Source: Atherix ibis (lineage: Eukaryota; Arthropoda; Insecta; Diptera; Athericidae). From it: DNA of 64,000 bases. Made by a program: the position numbers and the translations under genes. Shown here piece by piece: positions 52,276 to 63,900 of the stretch. The stretch is from assembly GCA_958298945.1 (NCBI GenBank), contig CATQJD010000005.1:186001-250000 (forward strand), in the 5' to 3' direction. The notes beneath the pieces are model-generated. The model had not been told where the DNA came from. It did no database searches and saw nothing but the letters and a program-made list of their open reading frames with translations. Position 1 is the stretch's first letter. Each line of letters begins with the position of its first letter.

Positions 52276-55200
52276 AAGAGGTATGTGAAGTAATATATTT
52301 AAGAGGAATATGAAGTAGTATATTCAAGAGGAATATGAAGTAGTATGTTTAAGAGGAATATGAAGTAGTATGTTTAAGAGGAATATGAAGTAGTATGTTT
52401 AAGAGGAATATGAAGTAGTATGTTTAAGAGGAATATGAAGTAGTGTGTTTAAGAGGAATATGAAGTAGTATGTTTAAGAGGAATATGAAGTAATATGTTC
52501 AAGGGGAATATGAAGTAGAACATTTAAGAGGAATATGAAGTAGTATGTTTAAGAGCAATATGAAATAGTATGCTTAAGTGGAATATGAAGTAGTATATTT
52601 AAGAGGAATATGAAGTAGTTTATTTAAGAGGAATATGAAGTAGTATGCTTAAGCGGAATATGAAGTAGTATGTTTAAGAGGAATAACCAGCAGTATATTT
52701 AAGAGGAATATGAAGAAGTATATTTGAGAGGAATATGAAGTAGTATGTTTAAGAGGAATACGAAGTAGTATGTTTAAGAGGAATATGAAGTAGTATGTTT
52801 AAGAGGAATATTAAGTAGTATGTTTAAGAGGAATATGAAGTAGTATGTTTAAGAGGAATATGAAGTAGTATGTTCAAGAGGAATATGAAGTAGTATTTTT
52901 AAGAGGAATATAAAGTAGTATGTTTTAGAGCAATATGAAGTAGTATGCTTAAGAGGAATATGAAGTAGTATATTTAAGAGGAATATGAAGTAGTATTTTT
53001 AAGAGGAATATGAAGTAGTATGTTTAAGAGGAATATGAAGTAGTATGTTTAAGAGGAATATGAAGTAGTATGTTTAAGAGGAATATGAAGTAGTATGTTT
53101 AAGAGGAATATGAAGTAGTATGTTTAAGAGGAATATGAAGTAGTATGTTTAAGAGGAATATGAAGTAGTATGTTTAAGAGGAATATGAAGTAGTATGTTT
53201 AAGAGGAATATGAAGTAGTATGTTTAAGAGGAATATGAAGTAGTATGTTTAAGAGGAATATGAAGTAGTATGTTTAAGAGGAATATGAAGTAGTATGTTT
53301 AAGAGCAATATGAAAAAGTATGCTTAAGAGGAATATGAAGTATTATGTTTAAGAGCAATAAGAGGTAGTATGTTTAAGAGTAATATGAAGTAGTATGTTT
53401 AAGGGGATAATAAGGTAGTATGTTTAAGAGGAATATGAAGTAGTATGTTTAAGAGGAATATGAAGTAGTATATTTAAGAGGAATATGAAGTTGTATGTTT
53501 AAGAGCAATATGAAGTAGTATGTTTAAGAGGAATATGAAGTAGTATATTTAAGAGAAATATGAAGTAGTATATTTAGGAGGAATATGAAGTAGTATGTTT
53601 AAGAGGAATATGAAGTAGTATTTTTAAGAGGAATATGAAGTATTATGCTTAAAAGGAATATGAAGTAGTATGTTTAAGAGGAATATGAAGTAGTATTTTT
53701 AAGAGAAATATGAAGTAGTATGTTTAAGAAGAATATGAAGTAGTATGCTTAAGAGGAATATGAAGTTGTATATTTAAGAAGAATATGAAGTAGTATATTG
53801 AAGAGGAATATGAAGTAGTATGTTTAAGAGGAATATAAAGTAGTATGTTTAAGAGGAATATGCAGTAGCATATTTAAGAGGAATATGAAGTAGTTTATTT
53901 AAGAGGAATATGAAGTAGCATGTTTAAGAGCAATATGAAGTATTATGTTTAAGAGGAATATGAAGTAGTATGTTTAAGAGGAATATGAAGTAGTATGTTT
54001 AAGAGGAATATGAAGTAGTATGTTTAAGAGGAATATGAAGTAGTATGTTTAAGAGGAATATGAAGTTGTATGTTTAAGAGGAATATGAAGAAGTAAGTTT
54101 AAGAGGAATGTGAAGTAGTATATTTAAGAGGAATATGAAGTTGTATATTCAAGAGGAATATGAAGTAGTATGTTTAAGAGGAATATGAAGTAGTATGTTT
54201 AAGAGGAATATAATATGGAGTAGTATGTTTAAGAGGAATATGAAGTAGTATGTTTAAGAGGAATATGAAGTAATGTGTTTAAGAGGAATATGAAGTAGTA
54301 AGTTTAAGAGGAATATGAAGTAGTATGTTCAAGAGGAATATGAAGTAGTATGTTTAAGAGGAATATGAAGTAGTATGTTTAAGAGGAATATGAGGTAGTA
54401 TATTTAAGAGGAATATGAAGTAGTATATTTAAGAGGAATATGAAGTAGTTTGTTTAAGAGGAGTATGAAGTAGTATATTTAAGAGGAATATGAAGTAGTA
54501 TTTTTAAGAGGAATATGAAGTAGTATGTTTAAGAGGAATATGAAGTAGTATGTTTAAGAGGAATATGAAGTAGTATGTTTAAGAGGAATATGAGGTAGTA
54601 TATTTAAGAGGAATATAAAGTAGTATGTTTAAGAGGAATATGAAGTAGTATGTTTAAGAGGAATATGAAGTAGTATGTTTAAGAGGAATATGAAGTAGTA
54701 TGTTTAAGAGGAATATGAGGTAGTATATTTAAGAGGAATATAAAGTAGTATATTTAAGAGGAATATGAAGTAGTTTGTTTAAGAGGAGTATGAAGTAGTA
54801 TATTTAAGAGGAATATGAAGTAGTATGTTTAAGAGGAATATGAAGTAGTATGTTTAAGAGGAATATGAAGTAGTATGTTTAAGAGGAATATGAAGTAGTA
54901 TGTTTAAGAGGAATATGAAGTAGTATGTTTAAGAGGAATATGAATTAGTATGTTTAAGAGGAATATGAAGTAGTATGTTTAAGAGGAATATGAAGTAGTA
55001 TGTTTAAGAGGAATATGAAGTATTGTGTTTAAGAGCAATATGAAATAGTATGCTTTAGAGGAAAATGAAGTAGTATATTTAAGTGGAATATGAAGTAGTA
55101 TATTTAAGAGGAATATGAAGTAGTATGTTTAAGCGGAATATGAAGTAGTATGTTTAAGAGGAATAGGCAGTAGTATATTTAAGAGGAATATGAAGAAGTA

Positions 55201-55350
55201 TATTGAAGAGGAATATGAAGTAGCATGTTTAAGAGGAATATGAAGTAGTATGTTTAAGAGGAACATGAAGTAGTATGTTTAAGAGGTATATGAAGTAGTA
55301 TGTTTAAGAGGAATATAAAGTATAATGTTTGAGAGGAATAAGTGGTAGTA
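52276..55350 (+). repeat. Tandem higher-order unit, 3.7-3.8 kb, copy 2 (shortened)
   Basis: It begins directly after copy 1 and carries the same markers in the same order until about 55,350, where the sequence turns to AAGGGGAAAATAAGG and then unrelated monomers. It contains the longest block of identical monomers I noticed (about 53,001-53,304). Confidence 0.9.
53001..53304 (+). repeat. Run of about 12 identical consensus monomers
   Basis: About 300 bp of exact 25-bp consensus units stand between a TATTTTT variant and an AGAGCAATATG variant. Shorter runs lie at about 43,050-43,240 and 45,490-45,722. The corresponding place in copy 1 (about 49,200-49,570) has an AAGATG substitution and an additional AGAGC unit within the run. 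Confidence 0.88.
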
Positions 55351-56519
55351 TGTTTAAGAGTAATATGAAGTAGTATGTTTAAGGGGAAAATAAGGTAGTA
55401 TGTTTAAAAGGAATATGAAGTAGTATATTTAAGAGGAATATGAAGTAGTATGTTTAAGAGGAATATGAAGTAGTATGTTTAAGAGGAATATGAGGTAGTA
55501 TGTTTAAGAGGAATATGAAGTAGTATGTTTAAGAGGAATATGAAGTAGCTTGTTTAAGAGGAATATGAAGTAGTATTTTTAAGAGGAATATGAAGTAGTA
55601 TGTTTAAGAAGAATATGAAGTAGTATGTTTAAGAGGAATATGAAGTAGTATGTTTAAGAGGAATATGAAGTAGTATGTTTAAGAGGTATATGAAGTAGTA
55701 GTTTTAAGAGGAATATGAAGTAGTATGTTTAAGAGGAATATGAAGTTGAATGTTTAAGAGGAATATGAAGTAGTAAGTTTAAGAGGAATATGAAGTAGTA
55801 TGTTTAAGAGGAATATGCAGCAGTATGTTTAAGAGGAATATGAAGAAGTATGTTTAAGAGGAATATAAAATAGTATATTTAAGGGGAATATGAAGTAGTA
55901 TATTTAAGAGGAATATGAAGTAGAATGTTTAAGAGGAATATGAAGTAGTATGTTAAGAGGAATATGAAGTAATATGCTTAAGAGGAATTTGAAGTAGTAT
56001 ATTTAAGAGGAATATGAAGTAGTATATTTAATAGGAATATGAAGTAGCATGTTAAGGAGGAATATGAAGTAGTATGTTTAAGAGGAATAAGAAGTAGTAT
56101 GTTTAAGAGGAATATGAAGTAGTATATTTAAGAGGAATATGAAGTAGTATGTTTAAGAGGAATATGAAGTAGTATGTTTAAGAGAAATATGAAGTAGTAT
56201 ATGTACGAGGAATATGAAGTAGTATATTTAAGAGGAATATGAAGTAGTATATTTAAGAGGAATATGAAGTATTATGTTTAAGACGAATATGAAGTAGTAG
56301 GTTTAAGAGGAATATGAAGTAGTATGTTTAAGAGGAATATGAAGTAGTATGTTTAAAATAATAATGAAGTAGTATGTTTAAGAGGAATATGCAGTAGTAT
56401 TTTTAAGAAGAATATGAAGTAGTATATTTAAGAGGAATATGAAGTAGTATGTTTAAGAGGAATATGAAGTAGTATGTTTAAGAGGAATATGAAGTAGTAT
56501 ATTTAAGAGGAATATGAAG
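55351..56519 (+). repeat. Mixed satellite monomers between two large duplications
   Basis: This stretch holds only 25-bp units with scattered variants and no match to a large neighbouring block that I could anchor. A clustered-substitution unit, GTTTAAAATAATAATG, lies at about 56,351-56,366. No gene or other element is visible. Confidence 0.8.
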
Positions 56520-58405
56520 TAGTATATTTAAGAGGAATATGAAGTTGTATGTTTAAGAGTAATATAAAGTAGTATGTTTAAGAGGAATATAAAGTAGTAT
56601 GTTTAAGAGGAATATGAAGTAGTATGTTTAAGAGGAATATGAAGTAGTATATTTAAGAGGAATATGAAGTAGTATGTTTAAGAGGAATTTGTAGTATTAT
56701 GTTTAAGAGAAATATGCAGTAGTATATTTAAGAGGAATATGAAGTAGTATATTTAAGAGGAATATGAAGTAGTATGTTTAAGAGGAATATGAAGTAGTAT
56801 GTTTAAGAGGAATATGAAGTAGTATGCTTAAGAGGAATATGAAGTATTATGTTTAAGAGGAATATGAAGTAGTATGTTTAAAAGGAATATGAAGAAGTAT
56901 GTTAAAGAGGAATATGAAGTAGTATGTTTAAGAGGAATATGAAGTAGTATGTTTAAGAGGAATATGAAGTAGTATGTTTAAGAGGAATATGAAGTAGTTT
57001 TTTTAGGGAGAATATAAAGTAGTAAGTTTAAGAGGAATGTGAAGTAGTATATTTAAGAGGAATATGAAGTAGTATATTCAAGAGGAATATGAAGTAGTAT
57101 ATTTAAGAGGAATATGAAGTAGTGTGCTTAAGAGGAATATGAAGTAGTATGCTTAAGAGGAATATGAAGTAGTTTGTTTAAGAGGAATATGAAGTAGTAA
57201 GCTTAAGAGGATTGTGAAGTAGTATATTTAAGAGGAATATGAAGAAGTATATTCAAGAGGAATATGAAGTAGTATTTCTTAGAGGAAAATGAAGTAGTAT
57301 GCTTAAGAGGAATATGAAGTAGTATGTTTAAGAAGAATATGAAGTAGTTTATTTAAGAAAATATGAAGTAGTATATTTAAGAGGAATATGAAGTAGTATG
57401 TTTAAGAGGAATATGAAGTAGTATATTTAAGAGAAATATGAAGTAGTATGCTTAATAGGAATATGAACTAGTATGTTTAAGAGGAATATGAAGTAGTATG
57501 TTTAAGAGGATTATGAAGTAGTTTATTTAAGAGGAATATGAAGTAGTATGTTTAAGAGCAATTTGAAGTAGTATGTTTAAGAGGAATATGAAGTAGTATG
57601 TTTAAGAGGAATATGAAGTAGTATGTTTAAGAGGAATATGAAGTAGTATGTTTAAGAGGAATATGAAGTAGTATGTTTAAGAGGAATATGAAGTAGTATG
57701 TTTAAGAGAAATATGAAAAGCAAGTTTAAGAGGAATGTGAAGTAGTATATTTAAGAGGGCTATGAAGTAGTATAGTCAAGAGGAATATGAAGTAGTATGT
57801 TTAAGAGGAATATGAAGTAGTATGTTTAAGAGGAATATGAAGTAGTATGTTTAAGAGGAATATGAAGTAGTATGTTTAAGAGGAATATGAAGTAGTGTGT
57901 TTAAGAGGAACATGAAGTAGTATGTTTAAGAGGAATATGAACTAATATGTTCAAGAGGAGTATGAAGTAGTATGTTTAAGAGGAATATGAAGTAGTATGT
58001 TTAAGAGGAATATGAAGTAGTATGTTTAAGAGGAATATGAAGTAGTATGTTTAAGAGGAATATGAAGTAGTATGTTTAAGAGGAATATGAAGTAGTATGT
58101 TTAAGAGGAATATGAAGTAAAATGTTTAAGAGGAATATGAAGTAGTATGTTTTAGAGCATAATGAAGTAGTATGCTTAAGAAGAATATGAAGTAGTATAT
58201 TTAAGAGGAATATGAAGTAGTATATTTAAGAGGAATATGAAGTACTATATTTAAGAGGAATATGAATTAGTATGTTTAAGAGGAATATGAAGTAGTATGT
58301 TTAAGAGGAATATGAGGTAGTATGTTTAAGAGGAATATGAAGTAGTATATTTAAGAGGAATATGAAGTAGTATATTTTAGAGGAATATGAAGTAGTATGT
58401 TTAAG

Positions 58406-59030
58406 AGGAACATGAAGTAGTATGTTTAAGAGGTATATGAAGTAGTATGTTTAAGAGGAATATGAAGTAGTATGTTTAAGAGGAATATGAAGTAGTATGT
58501 TTAAGAAGAATATGAAGTAGTATGTTTAAGAAGAATATGAAGTAGTATGCTTAAGAGGAATATGAAGTAGTATATTTAAGAGGAATATGAAGTTGTATGT
58601 TTAAGAGAAATATGAAGTTGTATGTTTAAGAGGAATATGAAATAGTATGTTTAAGAGGAATATAAAGTATTATGTTTAATAGGAATATGAAGTAGTATGT
58701 TTAAGAGGAATATGAAGTAGTATGTTTAAGAGGAATATGAAGTAGTATTTTTAAGAGGAATATGAAGTAGTATTTTTAATAGGAATATGAGGTAGTATGT
58801 TTAAGAGGAATATGAAGTAGCATGTTTAAGAGGAATATGAAGTAGTATATTTAAGAGAAATATGAAGTAGTATATTTAGGAGGAATATGAAGTAGTATGT
58901 TTAAGAGGAATATGAAGTAGTATTTTTAAGAGGAATATGAAGTATTGTAGTATGCTTAGGAGGAATATGAAGTAGTATGTTTAAGAGGAATATGAAGTAG
59001 TATTGTTTAAGATGAAGTAGTATGTTTAAG
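58406..59030 (+). repeat. 625-bp internal duplication
   Basis: AGGAACATG with AGAGGTATATG at 58,406 recurs at 59,031, and TTAATAGGAATATGAGG at 58,776 recurs at 59,401, both 625 bp or 25 monomers. The join is marked by an irregular monomer at about 58,999-59,020 (TATTGTTTAAGATGAAG: one base gained, six lost). Copy 2 of the 4,398-bp unit lacks this join. Confidence 0.86.
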
Positions 59031-59389
59031 AGGAACATGAAGTAGTATGTTTAAGAGGTATATGAAGTAGTATGTTTAAGAGGAATATGAAGTAGTATGT
59101 TTAAGAGGAATATGAAGTAGTATGTTTAAGAAGAATATGAAGTAGTATGTTTAAGAAGAATATGAAGTAGTATGCTTAAGAGGAATATGAAGTAGTATAT
59201 TTAAGAGGAATATGAAGTTGTATGTTTAAGAGAAATATGAAGTAGTATGTTTAAGAGGAATATGAAATAGTATGTTTAAGAGGAATATAAAGTATTATGT
59301 TTAATAGGAATATGAAGTAGTATGTTTAAGAGGAATATGAAGTAGTATGTTTAAGAAGAATATGAAGTAGTATGTTTAAGAGGAATATG

Positions 59390-60310
59390 AAGTAGTATTT
59401 TTAATAGGAATATGAGGTAGTATGTTTAAGAGGAATATGAAGTAGCATGTTTAAGAGGAATATGAAGTAGTATATTTAAGAGAAATATGAAGTAGTATAT
59501 TTAGGAGGAATATGAAGTAGTATGTTTAAGAGGAATATGAAGTAGTATGCTTAAGAGGAATATGAAGTAGTATACTTAAGAGGAATATGAAGTAGCATAT
59601 TTAAGAGGAATATGAAGTAGTATGTTTAAGAGGAATATAAAGTAGTATGTTTAAGAGGAATATGCAGTAGCATATTTAAGAGGAATATGAAGTAGTTTAT
59701 TTAAGAGGAATATGAAGTAGCATGTTTAAGAGCAATATGAAGTATTATGTTTAAGGGGAATATGAAGTAGTTTGTTTAAGAGGAATATGAAGTATTATGG
59801 TTAAGAGGAATATGAAGTAGTATGTTTAAGAGGAATATGAAGTAGTATGTTTACGAGGAATATGAAGTAGTATGTTTAAGAGGAATATGAAGTAGTATTT
59901 TTAATAGGAATATGAGGTAGTATGTTTAAGAGGAATATGAAGTAGCATGTTTAAGAGGAATATGAAGTAGTATATTTAAGAGAAATATGAAGTAGTATAT
60001 TTAGGAGGAATATGAAGTAGTATGTTTAAGAGGAATATGAAGTAGTATGCTTAAGAGGAATATGAAGTAGTATATTTAAGAGGAATATGAAGTAGCATAT
60101 TTAAGAGGAATATGAAGTAGTATGTTTAAGAGGAATATAAAGTAGTATGTTTAAGAGGAATATGCAGTAGCATATTTAAGAGGAATATGAAGTAGTTTAT
60201 TTAAGAGGAATATGAAGTAGCATGTTTAAGAGCAATATGAAGTATTATGTTTAAGGGGAATATGAAGTAGTTTGTTTAAGAGGAATATGAAGTATTATGG
60301 TTAAGAGGAA
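59390..60310 (+). repeat. 500-bp tandem duplication inside the 4,398-bp unit
   Basis: TTAATAGGAATATGAGG at 59,401 and 59,901, and AGTATTATGG at 59,791 and 60,291, are exactly 500 bp (20 monomers) apart. The two copies differ at few places (TATACTTAAG against TATATTTAAG near 59,571/60,071). Copy 2 of the 4,398-bp unit has only one version of this segment. Confidence 0.88.
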
Positions 60311-60917
60311 TATGAAGTAGTAATTTTAAAAGGAATATGAAGTAGTATGTTTAAGAGGAATATGAAGTAGTATGTTTAAGAGGAATATGAAGAAGTAAGT
60401 TTAAGAGGAATGTGTAGTAGTATATTTAAGAGGAATATGAAGTAGTATATTCAAGAGGAATATGAAGTAGTATTTTTAAGAGGAATATGAAGTAGTATGT
60501 TTAAGAGGAATATGAAGTAGTATGTTTAAGAGGAATATGAAGTAGTATGTTTAAGAGGAATATGAAGTTGTGTGTTTAAGAGGAATATGAAGTAGTAAGT
60601 TTAAGAGGAATATGAAGTAGTATGTTCAAGAGGAATATGAAGTAGTATGTTTAAGAGGAATATGAAGTAGTACGTTTAAGAGGAATATGAGGTAGTATAT
60701 TCAAGTGGAATATGAAGTAGTATATTTAAGAGGAATATGAAGTAGTATGTTAAAGAGGAGTATGAAGTAGTATATTTAAGAGGAATATGAAGTAGTATGT
60801 TTAAGAGGAATATGAAGTAGTATGTTTAAGAGGAATATGAAGTAGTATGTTTAAGAGGAATATGAAGTAGTATGTTTAAGAGGAATATGAATTAGTATGC
60901 TTAAGAGAAATATGAAG

Positions 60918-63900
60918 TAGTATATTTAAGAGGAATATGAAGTTGTATGTTTAAGAGTAATATAAAGTAGTATGTTTAAGAGGAATATAAAGTAGTATGT
61001 TTAAGAGGAATATGAAGTAGTATGTTTAAGAGGAATATGAAGTAGTATATTTAAGAGGAATATGAAGTAGTATGTTTAAGAGGAATTTGTAGTATTATGT
61101 TTAAGAGAAATATGCAGTAGTATATTTAAGAGGAATATGAAGTAGTATATTTAAGAGGAATATGAAGTAGTATGTTTAAGAGGAATATGAAGTAGTATGT
61201 TTAAGAGGAATATGAAGTAGTATGCTTAAGAGGAATATGAAGTATTATGTTTAAGAGGAATATGAAGTAGTATGTTTAAAAGGAATATGTAGTAGTATGT
61301 TTAAGAGGAATATGAAGTAGTATGTTTAAGAGGAATATGAAGTAGTATGTTTAAGAGGAATATGAAGTAGTATGTTTAAGAGGAATATGAAGTATTTTTT
61401 TTAGGGAGAAAATAAAGTAGTAAGTTTAAGAGGAATGTGAAGTAGTATATTTAAGAGGAATATGAAGTAGTATATTCAAGAGGAATATGAAGTAGTATAT
61501 TTAAGAGGAATATGAAGTAGTGTGCTTAAGAGGAATATGAAGTAGTATGCTTAAGAGGAATATGAAGTAGTTTGTTTAAGAGGAATATGAAGTAGTAAGC
61601 TTAAGAGAATTGTGAAGTAGTATATTTAAGAGGAATATGAAGAAGTATATTCAAGAGGAATATGAAGTAGTATTTCTTAGAGGAAAATGAAGTAGTATGC
61701 TTAAGAGGAATATGAAGTAGTATGTTTAAGAAGAATATGAAGTAGTATATTTAAGAAAATATGAAGTAGTATATTTAAGAGGAATATGAAGTAGTATGTT
61801 TAAGAGGAATATGAAGTAGTATATTTAAGAGAAATATGAAGTAGTATGCTTAATAGGAATATGAACTAGTATGTTTAAGAGGAATATGAAGTAGTATGTT
61901 TAAGAGGATTATGAAGTAGTTTATTTAAGAGGAATATGAAGTAGTATGTTTAAGAGCAATTTGAAGTAGTATGTTTAAGAGGAATATGAAGTAGTATGTT
62001 TAAGAGGAATATGAAGTAGTATGTTTAAGAGGAATATGAAGTAGTATGTTTAAGAGGAATATGAAATAGTATGTTTAAGAGGAATATGAAGTAGTATGTT
62101 TAAGAGAAATATGAAAAGCAAGTTTAAGAGGAATGTGAAGTAGTATATTTAAGAGGACTATGAAGTAGTATATTCAAGAGGAATATGAAGTAGTATGTTT
62201 AAGAGGAATATGAAGTAGTATGTTTAAGAGGAATATGAAGTAGTATGTTTAAGAGGAATATGAAGTAGTATGTTTAAGAGGAATATGAAGTAGTGTGTTT
62301 AAGAGGAACATGAAGTAGTATGTTTAAGAGGAATATGAACTAATATGTTCAAGAGGAATATGAAGTAGTATGTTTAAGAGGAATATGAAGTAGTATGTTT
62401 AAGAGGAATATGAAGTAGTATGTTTAAGAGGAATATGAAGTAGTATGTTTAAGAGGAATATGAAGTAGTATGTTTAAGAGGAATATGAAGTAGTATGTTT
62501 AAGAGGAATATGAAGTAAAATGTTTAAGAGGAATATGAAGTAGTATGTTTTAGAGCATAATGAAGTAGTATGCTTAAGAAGAATATGAAGTAGTATATTT
62601 AAGAGGAATATGAAGTAGTATATTTAAGAGGAATATGAAGTACTATATTTAAGAGGAATATGAATTAGTATGTTTAAGAGGAATATGAAGTAGTATGTTT
62701 AAGAGGAATATGAGGTAGTATGTTTAAGAGGAATATGAAGTAGTATATTTAAGAGGAATATGAAGTAGTATATTTTAGAGGAATATGAAGTAGTATGTTT
62801 AAGAGGAACATGAAGTAGTATGTTTAAGAGGTATATGAAGTAGTATGTTTAAGAGGAATATGAAGTAGTATGTTTAAGAGGAATATGAAGTAGTATGTTT
62901 AAGAAGAATATGAAGTAGTATGTTTAAGAAGAATATGAAGTAGTATGCTTAAGAGGAATATGAAGTAGTATATTTAAGAGGAATATGAAGTTGTATGTTT
63001 AAGAGAAATATGAAGTAGTATGTTTAAGAGGAATATGAAATAGTATGTTTAAGAGGAATATAAAGTATTATGTTTAATAGGAATATGAAGTAGTATGTTT
63101 AAGAGGAATATGAAGTAGTATGTTTAAGAGGAATATGAAGTAGTATGTTTAAGAGGAATATGAAGTAGTATTTTTAATAGGAATATGAGGTAGTATGTTT
63201 AAGAGGAATATGAAGTAGCATGTTTAAGAGGAATATGAAGTAGTATATTTAAGAGAAATATGAAGTAGTATATTTAGGAGGAATATGAAGTAGTATGTTT
63301 AAGAGGAATATGAAGTAGTATTTTTAAGAGGAATATGAAGTATTGTAGTATGCTTAGGAGGAATATGAAGTAGTATGTTTAAGAGGAATATGAAGTAGTA
63401 TGTTTAAGAGGAATATGAAGTAGTATGTTTAAGAGGAATATGAAGTAGTATGCTTAAGAGGAATATGAAGTAGTATATTTAAGAGGAATATGAAGTAGCA
63501 TATTTAAGAGGAATATGAAGTAGTATGTTTAAGAGGAATATAAAGTAGTATGTTTAAGAGGAATATGCAGTAGCATATTTAAGAGGAATATGAAGTAGTT
63601 TATTTAAGAGGAATATGAAGTAGCATGTTTAAGAGCAATATGAAGTATTATGTTTAAGGGGAATATGAAGTAGTTTGTTTAAGAGGAATATGAAGTATTA
63701 TGGTTAAGAGGAATATGAAGTAGTAATTTTAAAAGGAATATGAAGTAGTATGTTTAAGAGGAATATGAAGTAGTATGTTTAAGAGGAATATGAAGAAGTA
63801 AGTTTAAGAGGAATGTGTAGTAGTATATTTAAGAGGAATATGAAGTAGTATATTCAAGAGGAATATGAAGTAGTATTTTTAAGAGGAATATGAAGTAGTA

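Larger units (their letters stand above)
56520..60917 (+). repeat. Tandem higher-order unit, 4,398 bp, copy 1
   Basis: Anchors at 4,398 bp are AAGAGTAATATAAAG (56,555/60,953), TTTTAGGGAG (57,001/61,399), ACTAATATGTTC (57,941/62,339), AGGAACATG (58,406/62,804), TTAATAGG (58,776/63,174) and GTATTGTAGTATGC (58,941/63,339). 4,398 is 176 monomers minus 2 bp, the net of a 1-bp-short AAGAAAATATG unit, a 24-bp GAAAAGCAAG unit, a 5-bp insertion and a 5-bp net loss. After 58,980 this copy carries extra internal duplications of about 625 and 500 bp. Confidence 0.9.
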
